The notes under the pieces: generated by a model
The model's input: only the letters and a program-made list of their open reading frames with translations
What the model was told of the DNA's origin: nothing
Database searches by the model: none
Shown here: piece after piece, positions 31,005 through 40,981 of the stretch
Position numbering within the stretch: the first letter of the stretch is position 1
How the letters are laid out: every line of letters begins with the position of its first letter
NCBI RefSeq assembly: GCF_003752585.1
Contig: NZ_RKHR01000005.1
Location: forward strand, 496,932 to 560,931
Origin: Sinobacterium caligoides
GTDB taxonomy: Bacteria; Pseudomonadota; Gammaproteobacteria; Pseudomonadales; Sinobacteriaceae
Direction: 5' to 3'
DNA: 64,000 bases
Made by a program: the position numbers and the translations under genes

Positions 31005-31337
31005 TTAAAACGGCATCTTGAAGCCGTCGGGGATATCAACACCGCCAGCAACGTCTTTCATTAAATCTTTGCTCGACGCTTCGACACGGCGCACGGCATC
31101 GTTGACTGCCGCTGCCAACAGGTCTTCCAGCATCTCTTTATCTTCAGACATCAGGCTGTCATCGATGGTGACACGCTTAACATCGTGTCGGCCGGTCATC
31201 ACAATCTCGACGAGGCCAGCGCCCGCCTGCCCAACGTGTTCAGCTTCCGCCAGCTGGCGCTGCGCTTCGGCCATCTTTTCTTGCATTTGCTGCGCCTGTT
31301 TCATCAGGTCGCCCATTCCGCCTTTTCCAAACATCAT
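31005..31337 (-). CDS. ybaB: YbaB/EbfC nucleoid-associated protein
   Basis: This small DNA-binding protein of about 110 residues has the [14 protein letters not shown] helix and the VTIDDSL and [14 protein letters not shown] segments of the family. The start is ATG at 31337 or 31334, after TAGGTG; the GTG at 31343 is less likely. It lies in the usual place between dnaX and recR. Confidence 0.92.
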   Translation of the reverse strand: MMFGKGGMGDLMKQAQQMQEKMAEAQRQLAEAEHVGQAGAGLVEIVMTGRHDVKRVTIDDSLMSEDKEMLEDLLAAAVNDAVRRVEASSKDLMKDVAGGVDIPDGFKMPF

Positions 31338-31430
31338 AATCACCTATCACGTCGACACCGCAGCAGCGATGTACTCTCATTGTTGTATGCTAAATCTTTC
31401 GTGCCGTTACTCGTTCATGCCCGCAAGGTT

Positions 31431-33545
31431 TCAAGACAGTAGTGGCCGGATACTGCCCGGTATGACCACCGCTCCGAACTGCTGCCTCAACATATCAATA
31501 TTGGGGTCACTCTCGACTAACTCAACCGCATGCTGCAGCTGTTCCGCCATGATGCGCTCACGGCGCAGCGCCGGGCTCTCTGCCGTTAATGCCGCTGGCG
31601 TGATAACCACCTTCACCGTACGCTGAAGATAGTCACTCAACTGCAGGGCCAGCTTGTCTTGGTGGCCCTCGTTATAAAGCGTGGCCTGCCGTTCATCCAA
31701 AATGAAACTGGCGGACTCACCATCAAACGCGGTCAGAATACAGTTCGAGGCAATATTTTTAACCACCCGGTTCAACGATAGCTGCAGATAGAGCGCGGGC
31801 CAATTCTCTGCGGTCAACTCAAGACGCTCAGACAGCGGCAGCGTCTTATCGACGGCGACGCTGTCTTGCTGCTCTGGCTCTGGCTGCTCTACTGGGGTGT
31901 TTGCCAGCATCTCTGCCACACTATTGCTGCGCGCTGCAGGCTGAACCGGTGCCGGTGCTGGCGTTGGCGTTGGCGTTGGCGCAGACACCGTTTTTGTCTC
32001 GGGTGGCTTTGCCGCGGGCTGATTGATACTGCTACTAATCGCCTGCATCGCCGCACTTCTTGCTGCTTTAGGCTCAGGCGCTTTGCTCGGCGCGGACGAC
32101 GCGGTCGCCATCTCCATCAAGCTCTTGGCAACGGTCTCGGTCACTGCCGGCTGAACAGTGGCGGCTTCCGGCGCTACAGGCTCAGGAGCTGCTGACCGTT
32201 GACTAGCCTGACTCGTCGCAGCCTTACCCGTCGTCGATTTCACCGCCGATAACTGAGCGGGCTTGGCATAAGGTGTCTCGGTATCCCACGGCGGCACATC
32301 ATCTGCTTCCGATGCGGCCTCGGCCGACGTGGGTTCAGTCTTTTTTACTGCGGCTGACGGTGCGGGAGAACTGTCTGCTAGCGCCAGTGACTCGGGGCTC
32401 ATCTCTACCGGCGCGCTGGCCGCGGTCTCCGCCAGTGTCTGTGTCGGTAACTCTGGAATACCCACGGGCTTAAACGCCAGCATGCGTAGCAGCAGCATCT
32501 CAAAGCCCGAGCGAGCATCTGGTGCCAGGGGTAGATCTCGGCGACCACTCAGGCCTAACTGATAAAACAGCTGTACGTCTTCGGCCGTTACCTGCCCGGC
32601 TAACTCGCTGATACGTGCCTTATCGCCATAACTGTTATCCAAGGCCTCGGGCACCGTCTGCGCTATCGCTACTCGATGCAGCACGCTGAGCAACTCTTCG
32701 AGCGCCGAACCGAAGTCCGCGGCGTGCTCGGCCATTAGCGCCACTTCGGCTAATAACTGCGCGCCATTTTGCGCCGATAGCGCCAATAACAGACGGTAGA
32801 CGGCGTGCTGGTCGATGGTGCCCAGCATCATCGTCACATCGGCCTCACGTACCTCACCGGAACCGTAGGCAATGGCCTGGTCGGCGAGGCTGAGCGCATC
32901 ACGCATACTGCCGTCGGCGGCACGACTCAGCGACCACAGCGCCGGCTCATCGTAGGCGACCGACTCTTCGCCGAGCACATACTCTAAGTGCCCGACAATA
33001 CGATCCGGCGACATGTTTTTAAGATTGAACTGTAGGCAGCGCGACAACACCGTCGCCGGCAGTTTTTGTGGATCCGTCGTCGCCAGGAGGAATTTCACGT
33101 GTGGCGGCGGCTCTTCTAAAGTTTTCAGCAGCGCGTTAAAACTGCTGTTGGAGAGCATGTGCACCTCATCGATCAGATACACCTTGTAACGACCTGCGGT
33201 GGGCGCGTATTGAACGTTTTCGAGTAGCTCACGCGTGTCTTCTACCTTAGTACGCGATGCCGCATCGACCTCTATAAGATCGATAAAGCGGCCGTCGGCA
33301 ATCTGCGTACAAGCGCCACACTGACCACAGGGTTCAGAGCTGACACCGTCATCACAGTTTAAACACTTGGCCAGAATACGTGCGATCGTCGTCTTACCGA
33401 CACCGCGGGTACCGGTAAACAGGTAGGCATGATGTAATCGCTGACGATCTAAGGCGTTAATCAGTGCACGCAGCACGTGCTCCTGACCCACCATCTCTTT
33501 AAAGCTTTTGGGTCGCCACTTGCGGGCCAGTACCTGATAGCTCAT
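31431..33545 (-). CDS. dnaX: DNA polymerase III subunit tau (and gamma)
   Basis: This is the clamp-loader ATPase, 704 residues long. Walker A GTRGVGKT is at 45-52, a zinc-binding cluster follows (CLNCDDG...CGQCGAC), then IDEVHMLS and SRC. A Pro/Ala-rich linker leads to the C-terminal tau domains that bind DnaB and the polymerase core. An AAAAAAG slippery site at codons 401-402 is followed in the -1 frame by GAC-TGA, so a gamma form of 403 residues is expected, as in E. coli. It is the first gene of dnaX-ybaB-recR. Confidence 0.96.
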   Translation of the reverse strand: MSYQVLARKWRPKSFKEMVGQEHVLRALINALDRQRLHHAYLFTGTRGVGKTTIARILAKCLNCDDGVSSEPCGQCGACTQIADGRFIDLIEVDAASRTKVEDTRELLENVQYAPTAGRYKVYLIDEVHMLSNSSFNALLKTLEEPPPHVKFLLATTDPQKLPATVLSRCLQFNLKNMSPDRIVGHLEYVLGEESVAYDEPALWSLSRAADGSMRDALSLADQAIAYGSGEVREADVTMMLGTIDQHAVYRLLLALSAQNGAQLLAEVALMAEHAADFGSALEELLSVLHRVAIAQTVPEALDNSYGDKARISELAGQVTAEDVQLFYQLGLSGRRDLPLAPDARSGFEMLLLRMLAFKPVGIPELPTQTLAETAASAPVEMSPESLALADSSPAPSAAVKKTEPTSAEAASEADDVPPWDTETPYAKPAQLSAVKSTTGKAATSQASQRSAAPEPVAPEAATVQPAVTETVAKSLMEMATASSAPSKAPEPKAARSAAMQAISSSINQPAAKPPETKTVSAPTPTPTPAPAPVQPAARSNSVAEMLANTPVEQPEPEQQDSVAVDKTLPLSERLELTAENWPALYLQLSLNRVVKNIASNCILTAFDGESASFILDERQATLYNEGHQDKLALQLSDYLQRTVKVVITPAALTAESPALRRERIMAEQLQHAVELVESDPNIDMLRQQFGAVVIPGSIRPLLS
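32335..32346 (-). promoter_or_regulatory. Programmed -1 frameshift site in dnaX
   Basis: The heptamer A-AAA-AAG (32346-32340 on the minus strand) is in the correct phase. After a -1 shift the next codons are GAC and TGA (stop at 32337-32335). E. coli dnaX has the same arrangement. A short GC stem (CGGC/GCCG) begins about 13 nt downstream. Confidence 0.8.
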
Positions 33546-33747
33546 CGGTATGTATGCTTCCTAGGGTATTCAATCATTAACCCCGCATTCTATACCGTCA
33601 ACACGGGTAGTGATAGCAGAAATGGCCGAGCACAGGAAACTCGCCGCGGGCCGGGCCGTTAACAACAGAGGCTCCCTACTTAACGACGTCTTCGGCTATA
33701 TTTTTTAATCCAACACTTATTGAGAAGCACTATTAAAAGCGGGGAAA

Positions 33748-34506
33748 TTAGACGTAGACTTCGTTACCCGAAGCTGTCACCAAGCGCTCCGGCCGGTAGC
33801 CCCACTGGCGATCAATCTCATCCGGCGTCAAGACGTCACTCGGACGCCCCAGCTTGTCCATCTTTCCCGACTCTAGCAGGCCAACGCTATCGCAATAACG
33901 CAGACTGAGATTCAGGTCGTGCAGAATCACCAGTACACCATAGTCCTGCTGCGTGCACAGGTCTTTACAGAGCTGCAGTATTTGATGCTGTTGCGCCAAA
34001 TCTTGCGCCGAGGTCGGCTCGTCCAGCAACAGCAGCGGCGGGCGCTCGGCCTGAGCCAACTGCACTAACACTCGAGCCAAGTGGACGCGTTGACGCTCTC
34101 CTCCCGACAAACTGGTATAAGGGCGTTCGGCAAAACGCAGCGTATCAGTACGCTCTAACATATCGCGCACCAAGCGTTCGCCCTGACGCGTATTAATCGT
34201 CAGCGGAATCAACCCCAGGGCCGCGACCTCTTGCGCAGTAAAAGGAAAGCTCAGCTGACTGGCCTGCGGCAGCACTGCGAGGTGGCGCGCCAGGCTCGGC
34301 CCCGACCACTCGGCCAATGACTGCTCATGCAATAGACGCTGCCCATGACTGACGACATCACCGCTGATCGCCTTGAAAAAGGTCGACTTACCGGCGCCGT
34401 TGCGCCCCAAGATAGCCACCATCTCGCCACTACTCATCGAGAAATTATCGATATCGAGTAGCGTCTTATCGGCCACACTGACGCTGAGTTGAGAGACACT
34501 TAACAT
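33748..34506 (-). CDS. hmuV: Heme ABC transporter ATPase
   Basis: This ABC ATPase of 252 residues has Walker A GRNGAGKST (34-42), signature LSGGERQRVHLARVL and Walker B LLLLDEPTSAQD. It is of the FecE/HmuV type and would power HmuU. It is the last gene of the tonB-exbBD-hmuTUV cluster, 42 bp after hmuU. The 200 bp between it and dnaX shows no gene. Confidence 0.93.
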   Translation of the reverse strand: MLSVSQLSVSVADKTLLDIDNFSMSSGEMVAILGRNGAGKSTFFKAISGDVVSHGQRLLHEQSLAEWSGPSLARHLAVLPQASQLSFPFTAQEVAALGLIPLTINTRQGERLVRDMLERTDTLRFAERPYTSLSGGERQRVHLARVLVQLAQAERPPLLLLDEPTSAQDLAQQHQILQLCKDLCTQQDYGVLVILHDLNLSLRYCDSVGLLESGKMDKLGRPSDVLTPDEIDRQWGYRPERLVTASGNEVYV

Positions 34507-34548
34507 ATTGAGGCAGCACTCCTAAGGGTGGATCAAAACACGCACGCA

Positions 34549-35577
34549 CTAAGTGAAATTCTTGCGCTGCTGGATCAGCAACACGGTAAACAAAGGAGCA
34601 CCGATCACCGCGGTAATCAACCCCACCGGCAGCTCTGCTGGCATCATGATCAGACGCGCACCAACATCGGCAAAGAGCAACAGTAATGCGCCCAATATCG
34701 CCGATAGAGGCAACAAAGTGCGGTGATCAGGGCCAGTCAGCATACGCACCAAATGGGGAATCACCAGGCCGATAAAGCCGATGATGCCGGCGGCAGCTAC
34801 TGTGATACCAATACCGATCGTCGTCACCACGATGAGCTTGATCTTCATCCGTTCGACGTTAACGCCGAGATGACGCGCTTCATACTCACCCAGCAGCATC
34901 GCATTCAATGCCTGCGCATGGCGCTGAAAATACAGCGCCGTCAACACCATGGTCACAAAGCAAAGCAGCAACATGCCATCGCCGACATGCGCCACCGAGC
35001 CCATCGACCACAGCGTAATATCACGCAGCGATTGATCGTCGGCGATATAGTTGAGGAAACCCATCATGGCTCCGCCGAAGGCAGCCACTGCCACCCCCGC
35101 TAACAACAGCATTACCACAGAGGTGCCGGACTCGCCCTGCGCCAATTTGAACACCAACATCGTGGTCAACAAGGCCCCCAGGAAAGCGGCAACCGGTGTA
35201 CTGACGCCCTGCATCGCGACAGGCAGCAGGATGATGGCACAAGCCGCCCCCAGCGCCGCCCCAGATGAGGCGCCGATAATGCCAGGATCGGCCAATGGGT
35301 TTCTAAACAGGCCCTGCATGACCGCGCCGCACTGCGCCAAGATGGCTCCGACTGATAGCGCTAACAAGGTTCGTGGCAAACGTAAATCCAACACCACTAA
35401 CTGCTGATATTGCGCTAAGTTACTGTACTCGGTACGCCACAAGCTATCCCAGATCGCCAGCAGACTCTGGCTGGCCGGCAACGCCATCGCACCACTGGTA
35501 ATCGACAGCGTCACCGCGGCAATCATCAGCGCAAGGCATAACGGCAGCAGCGTCGTGAGTGGCAACCGGTTAATCAT
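34549..35577 (-). CDS. hmuU: Heme ABC transporter permease
   Basis: This FecCD-family inner-membrane permease has 342 residues and about ten predicted helices, with RLPRTLLAL, GLFRNPLADPGIIGASSGAALGA and GFIGLVIPHLVRMLTGPDHR. Heme specificity is inferred from the locus. It overlaps the hmuT stop by 4 bp. Confidence 0.93.
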   Translation of the reverse strand: MINRLPLTTLLPLCLALMIAAVTLSITSGAMALPASQSLLAIWDSLWRTEYSNLAQYQQLVVLDLRLPRTLLALSVGAILAQCGAVMQGLFRNPLADPGIIGASSGAALGAACAIILLPVAMQGVSTPVAAFLGALLTTMLVFKLAQGESGTSVVMLLLAGVAVAAFGGAMMGFLNYIADDQSLRDITLWSMGSVAHVGDGMLLLCFVTMVLTALYFQRHAQALNAMLLGEYEARHLGVNVERMKIKLIVVTTIGIGITVAAAGIIGFIGLVIPHLVRMLTGPDHRTLLPLSAILGALLLLFADVGARLIMMPAELPVGLITAVIGAPLFTVLLIQQRKNFT

Positions 35578-36446
35578 GAGGCAGGCTTAGCCGCGTTGAG
35601 TGCTGCAGAGACATCAACCAGCGCATCCATCGCCTCAAGACTGATACCTGATACCAGCTGACGACCATCGACAGCGACAATACGCTGTTGTGTGCCCGCA
35701 GGCGTGTGCTTTAACAGCGGCGTTGCTTCTAGCAGCATCGCCACCGGCGAACGACTCATATCACGGCTTGCGACGATAATAACGTCAGGCTGAAGGCTCA
35801 GTAGCGCTTCCGCTGAAACCGATTGATAACCACGATGCGCGCCGAGACTCTCACCACCCAACAGGTGAATGAAGTCATCACCGGTCGTGCCCTGCCCGGC
35901 TAGGCGCAAGCCCTTGCCATCCATCTGCAACAAAAAGGCGACCTTGCTGTTCGGCGGCAACTGGTGCTCAGCTACTTTTGCCATACTCTGATCAATGCGC
36001 TGCAACAGTGGCTTAGCCTGCTGTTCGCTGTGCACAAACGCACTAATCTTAACGATGTTCTCTTTCAGGCTCTTGGCATCACGTGCAGCGGGCAGCTGTA
36101 ACAGCGCAATATTCGCCTTCTTAATCGCCGCCACGGTTTCCGCAGGCCCCATGTGCTCGCTGCCGACCACCATATTCGGGTTAAGGCTCAATACCCCCTC
36201 GGTTGCCAGCATACGGTGATAGCCCAGCTTCGCCGCCTTCAGCTGTGGCGGAATAACACTGGTCACATCGACACCCACCAAGTCCGCGCCTTTATCGAGC
36301 GCCAATAAAATGTCAGTACTGCCCGCATCGGTACTGATGATTCGTTGTTCTGCCGCTTGGACGGCACTCGTCATCGTAAGCAGTGCGGTGAAGCCAACGC
36401 ATTTTGCGAGGCGTGAAAAGCGCGGTGAAGAAGAGGCTGTGATCAT
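35574..36446 (-). CDS. hmuT: Periplasmic heme-binding protein
   Basis: This class III substrate-binding protein of 290 residues has a signal peptide ending near SAVQA. QRIISTDAGSTDILLALDKGADLVGVD and LRLAGQGTTGDDFIHLLGG are typical of HmuT/HutB. It passes heme to HmuUV. Both ends overlap neighbouring genes by 4 bp, which fits translational coupling. Confidence 0.92.
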   Translation of the reverse strand: MITASSSPRFSRLAKCVGFTALLTMTSAVQAAEQRIISTDAGSTDILLALDKGADLVGVDVTSVIPPQLKAAKLGYHRMLATEGVLSLNPNMVVGSEHMGPAETVAAIKKANIALLQLPAARDAKSLKENIVKISAFVHSEQQAKPLLQRIDQSMAKVAEHQLPPNSKVAFLLQMDGKGLRLAGQGTTGDDFIHLLGGESLGAHRGYQSVSAEALLSLQPDVIIVASRDMSRSPVAMLLEATPLLKHTPAGTQQRIVAVDGRQLVSGISLEAMDALVDVSAALNAAKPAS

Positions 36447-36868
36447 GATGAGGTACCTGGTTGTTGCATAATTATTTGTGTATTAGATATCTGCTGCTGG
36501 TTCAACAAGGCTAACAACTGCAGCAGCGGCTCCGTCGGCGCAGCCTTGTCGGCGGCAATCGTCAATGACATGGACGGGTCACCTAAGCGTGCCAATAATG
36601 CCGCTTTAAAGCTAGGCCAATCAGCATAAGTTTGCTGCTCTATACTCCAATAAGGTTTCACCTTATCAATCGTCACCGTTAACACCGACGGCGTACTCGC
36701 CGTGAGTGCCGCCTCATTATCCGTTTGCGGAATATCGACAGGTAACTTGAGCAGCGGCACGTTGGCAGTAATCAATAAAAAAACAATAACAATAAAAACG
36801 ATATCAATAAGCGGCGTCAATTCCGGCACCGCTAGAGAGGATTCACTCTTCGCTGCCGCCTTAATCAT
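36443..36868 (-). CDS. exbD: ExbD-type energy transducer
   Basis: The 141 residues have one N-terminal membrane helix preceded by LTPLIDIVFIVIVFLL, which holds the proton-path aspartate, and a periplasmic domain. With ExbB it drives TonB with the proton gradient. It overlaps exbB and hmuT. Confidence 0.92.
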   Translation of the reverse strand: MIKAAAKSESSLAVPELTPLIDIVFIVIVFLLITANVPLLKLPVDIPQTDNEAALTASTPSVLTVTIDKVKPYWSIEQQTYADWPSFKAALLARLGDPSMSLTIAADKAAPTEPLLQLLALLNQQQISNTQIIMQQPGTSS

Positions 36869-37463
36869 TACACTGCCCCATCGTCACGCCATCGATTTTC
36901 AAGCTAACCTTATTCATCGCATATTCGGTCGTACCAATAATTTTATCGACCCAGATTTGTAACAGGTGCGCGCCGGCGAGCGCCGGTAGTGCTATCAGCA
37001 AACCCGCTGCCGTCGTGTACATGGCCAAGCCTAGGCCATCGGCGAGCAGCGATGGCTCGATCGGCCCATGGTGACCACCTAGATCATCAAACACCTGAAT
37101 TAACCCCAGCACAGTCCCGAGCAAGCCCAGCAACGGTGTCACCAGCGCCACCACCTGTAGCAGACGAATACCACTCGATAACTTGCCACGCTGCGCGTTT
37201 AACCAAATAGAGGCAATTTCTTCACGCACTGACTTCGGCTCTGCACTGTGTACCGATAATAGGTTCAGTCCCTTGGCGACAAGTGGTGGCTTTGCACTGC
37301 CATCAAAAGCCACTAATGTGTCACTCACCTTCGCTTTTCTAAATGATTGCAAACTGAGCACGACAACTTTTTCAATCAGTAGTGTGATGGCTATTAATGA
37401 GCACAAGAGGAGTGGCACGGTTAGCAAGCCTAACTGAGCGGATAACTGCTGGTAAAACGACAT
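36861..37463 (-). CDS. exbB: ExbB/TolQ-type proton channel
   Basis: The 200 residues have three membrane helices in the MotA/TolQ/ExbB pattern, with LLGLLGTVLGLIQVFDDLG and GLGLAMYTTAAGLLIALPAL. It forms the channel with ExbD. It starts 5 bp after tonB and overlaps exbD by 8 bp. Confidence 0.92.
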   Translation of the reverse strand: MSFYQQLSAQLGLLTVPLLLCSLIAITLLIEKVVVLSLQSFRKAKVSDTLVAFDGSAKPPLVAKGLNLLSVHSAEPKSVREEIASIWLNAQRGKLSSGIRLLQVVALVTPLLGLLGTVLGLIQVFDDLGGHHGPIEPSLLADGLGLAMYTTAAGLLIALPALAGAHLLQIWVDKIIGTTEYAMNKVSLKIDGVTMGQCND

Positions 37464-37468
37464 ATCAA

Positions 37469-38233
37469 TTAATCCAGGGAAAATTCTACAGGAATACGTA
37501 CCAGAGAAGCGTAGGAGGTATTACCCACTCGCTGCGCCAGAAACTGCCATTGCTGAACGGCTTTTAGTGCGGCGCGATCAAGCAAGCGAACGCCAGAACT
37601 TTTATAAATCTCAACGCGGGTTTGCCGCCCCTTATCATCGAGGGCGATATCAATCCAAACGGTCCCCTCTTGACCACGCTTACGCGCAATCCTCGGGTAG
37701 ACGGGTGGCACCGGTGCATCGGCAAACAGTGGCTCGCTGATGACCTCCTGATGCACGCCCTGTTCGTTACGCTTGACGGCGGCGGCAGCCACCGAAGCAG
37801 AGGCAGCCTTCGTTTTGCTCTGCGTCTTTTTCAGGTTTTTTTCTACTGGCTTGGCTGCCAGCGTTTTCTCTACGACAAGCTTCTTTTTCGAGGCGACCTG
37901 CTTAGGGACTGTCTTTTCAGAAACCGTTTTTTCAAGGGCTTTCTTTTTAGCAACGGTCTTTTTAGAAACGATCTCTTTAGGGGCTGCCTTTGTCTCTACT
38001 ACCGCGCTTTGCACTACTTCCGCAGCACTTTCTTGCGGCAGCTCTTCGAGTTTAGGCTGATCGTTCACCTGCACCGTTGGCGACTGCTGATAGCTGACCG
38101 AGATCGCAATATTTTCTGCCGTCACACCGCCACCGGCCAATAGATCCACTGGCTGAGGCTCTGGGATAGCAGCCCATAGAAGGCCATGTATTGCGATAGC
38201 GCTGGCAAAACAACCTGCCCGAATAATCATCAC
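37469..38233 (-). CDS. tonB: TonB energy-coupling protein
   Basis: The 254 residues comprise an N-terminal signal anchor (about 1-25), a long Lys-rich periplasmic linker with repeated KK-T-V/K-K-A patterns instead of the usual Pro-rich one, and a C-terminal TonB domain (PVYPRIARKRGQEGTVWIDI, then AALKAVQQWQF). It transmits force to the divergent heme receptor. It is the first gene of the operon and faces the shared Fur box. Confidence 0.92.
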   Translation of the reverse strand: MMIIRAGCFASAIAIHGLLWAAIPEPQPVDLLAGGGVTAENIAISVSYQQSPTVQVNDQPKLEELPQESAAEVVQSAVVETKAAPKEIVSKKTVAKKKALEKTVSEKTVPKQVASKKKLVVEKTLAAKPVEKNLKKTQSKTKAASASVAAAAVKRNEQGVHQEVISEPLFADAPVPPVYPRIARKRGQEGTVWIDIALDDKGRQTRVEIYKSSGVRLLDRAALKAVQQWQFLAQRVGNTSYASLVRIPVEFSLD

Positions 38234-38316
38234 GATGCCTTTTCAACGTCAGAAAAACCCTAAATTATGTGTGAGGATACTAACAACCACCAAATGAGAA
38301 CGCAAGCGAGAATGAG

Positions 38317-38335
38317 AATAAGAATGATTCTTATT
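38317..38335. promoter_or_regulatory. Fur box between tonB and the heme receptor gene
   Basis: AATAAGAATGATTCTTATT is a perfect 19-bp palindrome matching the Fur consensus layout. It lies between two divergent heme-uptake operons and would repress both when iron is plentiful. Confidence 0.88.
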
Positions 38336-38446
38336 GCTGACAGTGAATATCGATGTTAGTCTTGCCGAAATGACAAGAACACCGTTTCTTGAATCAGTCA
38401 GTCGCCTCCGCAAGAGAGGCAAAAATAACGACCTGTTGGAGATAAC

Positions 38447-40510
38447 ATGAAGCACACACTCCCTTCCCTTGTACTAGGCAGTTTCTGTAGCGTATTAGCC
38501 CTACAATCCGCCGTAGCCGATACTCGACAGCCTATTACTACGATGAAGAAGGTTGCCGTCTCCGCCGACCGTATTGATCAAACCGCACAAAAAGATTCCC
38601 GCTCTATCGACAGTGTCGGTAAAGAAACACTCGATGAAACACAGCCTAACTCTGTGGCCGAGGCCGTGAAATATGCCCCCAACGTCTCTGTTGCTGGCGG
38701 CTCGGTTCCCGGCAACCAGTCCGTCAATATCCGCGGCATGGAAGGCAACAAAGTGCTGCAGGTCATCGACGGCACCCGTGTTAACACCAACTTCTCACAC
38801 CGCCCGTCCTACCAACTCGACCCAGCACTACTGAGCTCGGTCGATGTGGTTAAGGGCCCTGTCAGCTCACTCTGGGGCTCCGGTGCCATCGGCGGTGTGG
38901 TCTCACAGAATACCATCACCGCCGACGACTTAGTCGATGACGGCAAGAGCCTTGGCGGGCTTGTTAAAGGTGGCCTCAACAGCAACGGTGACCAGTGGTC
39001 AACCACTGCAGCCGTCGCCGGCAAGCAAGGCGCCTTCGACTGGCTACTCGGCGCCACCTATCTTGATGCTGACCAGATGGAACAGGGTAACGGCGACACC
39101 CTCTATGGCAGCGAAACTCAGAACGCCACCGCCCTCGCCAAGCTCAACTGGCAGATCAACGAAGCCAACAAGCTGGGCCTGAACTACCGCACCAGCGATG
39201 ACGATGGCCACCCCCCCGTGGTCGGCAGCACCGACGACCAACTCAACAGCAAAGATGCCCTGATCGACCGTAAAACCCGCGATGAACACCTGGCTCTGAG
39301 CTACAACTTAAACCCCGTTGACAACGACTATATCGACCTCGACAGCAAGCTGTATCGCAATCACACCCGCATCGAAGAGGTCAACCTCAACAACGGCAAG
39401 GATCTGAGCGACATCGAGACTGTCGGCTTCTCGATTACTAACAAGGCAAGTTTCGACCAGCTCAACCTACTTGCCGGTATCGACGGCTACGAAGATAGCT
39501 TCGACACTGACCGCCCCGGCTCTGGCGGCGGCGATGGTCGCCCAACGCCCCCTACTGACGCCAAGACCACTACCGCAGGCGCTTTCCTCTACGGTGACTA
39601 TCAGCTCCTCGACACCGTCGTGCTTGAGGCAGGAGTGCGTTATGATCAATTCAAATCAAAGGCAGATGGCTCTGAAGACAGCGACGAATCTGCGCTTTCA
39701 CCCTCTGTAGGCATTAGCTGGCAAGCCAGCTCTTGGGCCAATTTCTCGTTACGCTACGACGAAGCCTTCCGCGCCCCCGACGTCTATGAGCTGTACATGA
39801 GCGGCACTCATTTCGCTATGTACCCTGGCGGTCCATCCAACCTCTTCACCCCCAACCCTGACCTGAAACCCGAGACCTCGAGCAATTACGAGTTTAAAGG
39901 TGACTTCAACTTCAGTAACGTCTTCGCCGACGACGAGCTGAACATCACTGCCGCCGTATTTGATAACAAGGTAGAGGATTTCATTCAACTCAGCGTCTAC
40001 GTGCCTCAGAATATACCCCCACAATGCTTCATCCCTGGAATGGGAGAAGGCTGTGCAGGCACCTCCACTTCAGAGAATGTTGCCAAAGCACGCCTTCAAG
40101 GCTTCGAGATTGCCGCCGACTACCAGCTGAACGCGCTGTCAGCCTCCCTCTCTTACGGCCAGACTCGCGGTGAAGATCGAGACACCAAGGAAGACCTCTC
40201 CAACATCCCCGCCGACAAGTGGGTAGCGGAGCTGGGCTACGCGCTCTGGGCGATTGACAGCAAGGTCGGTGTACGTGCGATCAAGACCGGCGACCAGGAT
40301 CACACCCCAAGCAGCGACACGCAAGGCCCCTACGAGGGCTATACCACTGCCGACTTCTACGCCACTTGGGAGCCTACCAGTGAAGCCCTCGAAGGTGTTA
40401 AGGTTGACCTTACCGTCGCCAACGCCTTTGATTATAACTACCGCAACGCGTGGTCTTCGGTCTACGAGGTCGGCCGTTCCGTCCGCTTATCAGCACAGTA
40501 TAGTTTCTAA
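38447..40510 (+). CDS. TonB-dependent heme/hemoglobin receptor
   Basis: This outer-membrane beta-barrel with plug has 687 residues. The signal peptide ends at SAVADT, a TonB-box-like KKVAVSADR follows, and the plug shows VNIRGMEGNKVLQVIDG. The heme-receptor motif FRAPDVYELY is followed by a histidine and then NPDLKPE, close to the FRAP/NPNL pattern of bacterial heme receptors. The C-terminus ends in Phe. TTGGAG lies 8 nt before the start. Regulation by Fur is likely, and hutX-hutZ follow. Confidence 0.92.
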   Translation: MKHTLPSLVLGSFCSVLALQSAVADTRQPITTMKKVAVSADRIDQTAQKDSRSIDSVGKETLDETQPNSVAEAVKYAPNVSVAGGSVPGNQSVNIRGMEGNKVLQVIDGTRVNTNFSHRPSYQLDPALLSSVDVVKGPVSSLWGSGAIGGVVSQNTITADDLVDDGKSLGGLVKGGLNSNGDQWSTTAAVAGKQGAFDWLLGATYLDADQMEQGNGDTLYGSETQNATALAKLNWQINEANKLGLNYRTSDDDGHPPVVGSTDDQLNSKDALIDRKTRDEHLALSYNLNPVDNDYIDLDSKLYRNHTRIEEVNLNNGKDLSDIETVGFSITNKASFDQLNLLAGIDGYEDSFDTDRPGSGGGDGRPTPPTDAKTTTAGAFLYGDYQLLDTVVLEAGVRYDQFKSKADGSEDSDESALSPSVGISWQASSWANFSLRYDEAFRAPDVYELYMSGTHFAMYPGGPSNLFTPNPDLKPETSSNYEFKGDFNFSNVFADDELNITAAVFDNKVEDFIQLSVYVPQNIPPQCFIPGMGEGCAGTSTSENVAKARLQGFEIAADYQLNALSASLSYGQTRGEDRDTKEDLSNIPADKWVAELGYALWAIDSKVGVRAIKTGDQDHTPSSDTQGPYEGYTTADFYATWEPTSEALEGVKVDLTVANAFDYNYRNAWSSVYEVGRSVRLSAQYSF

Positions 40511-40582
40511 AATAACAGCGTTTAACCGTTAACCAGGCCACCTACCTTTTGGCCTGGCTAACCTCACCAAAAGGTAGCTTGA

Positions 40583-40981
40583 GTGTCAGAACAATCCACA
40601 TCTATGCCGGGCGAACTCGCCCAGCAACTACTGGAGACTGTCAGCCAGTGGGGCAATACCACCACCATTATTTTACACGGTGGCTGCGTTTTCGAATTTA
40701 AGGGCGTCTTCCCCAAGGGGGAGCTTGCCCACGGTTTCTACAACCTAAAAGGTGAAAATGGCTTTGAGGGCCACCTTAACCTGGACAAAGTGGCGCGTAT
40801 TCGCTTTCAATCAAAAGCACATCGTGGCCAAGAGAGCCACGCGTTTGTCTTTGAGAGCAGCGACGACGAATGTCTGTTTAAAATATTCTTAGGGCGTGAC
40901 GCCGACGGCGTGCTACACAGCGACCAAAAAGAACAGTTTCTTGCCTTAAAAAATCAGCACACAACAGGAGAGCACGCATGA
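40583..40981 (+). CDS. hutX: Heme utilization carrier protein HutX
   Basis: This 132-residue cytosolic protein of the HutX/HuvX family holds heme after uptake and passes it to HutZ. Visible features are ILHGGCVFEFKGVFPKGELAHGFYNL and GFEGHLNLDKVARI. It is shorter than V. cholerae HutX (166). Its stop overlaps the hutZ start by 4 bp. Confidence 0.85.
   Translation: MSEQSTSMPGELAQQLLETVSQWGNTTTIILHGGCVFEFKGVFPKGELAHGFYNLKGENGFEGHLNLDKVARIRFQSKAHRGQESHAFVFESSDDECLFKIFLGRDADGVLHSDQKEQFLALKNQHTTGEHA

Noticed and set aside
33546..33747. Signal recognition particle RNA upstream of dnaX
   Set aside because: I looked for the conserved SRP RNA tetraloop region on both strands and did not find it.
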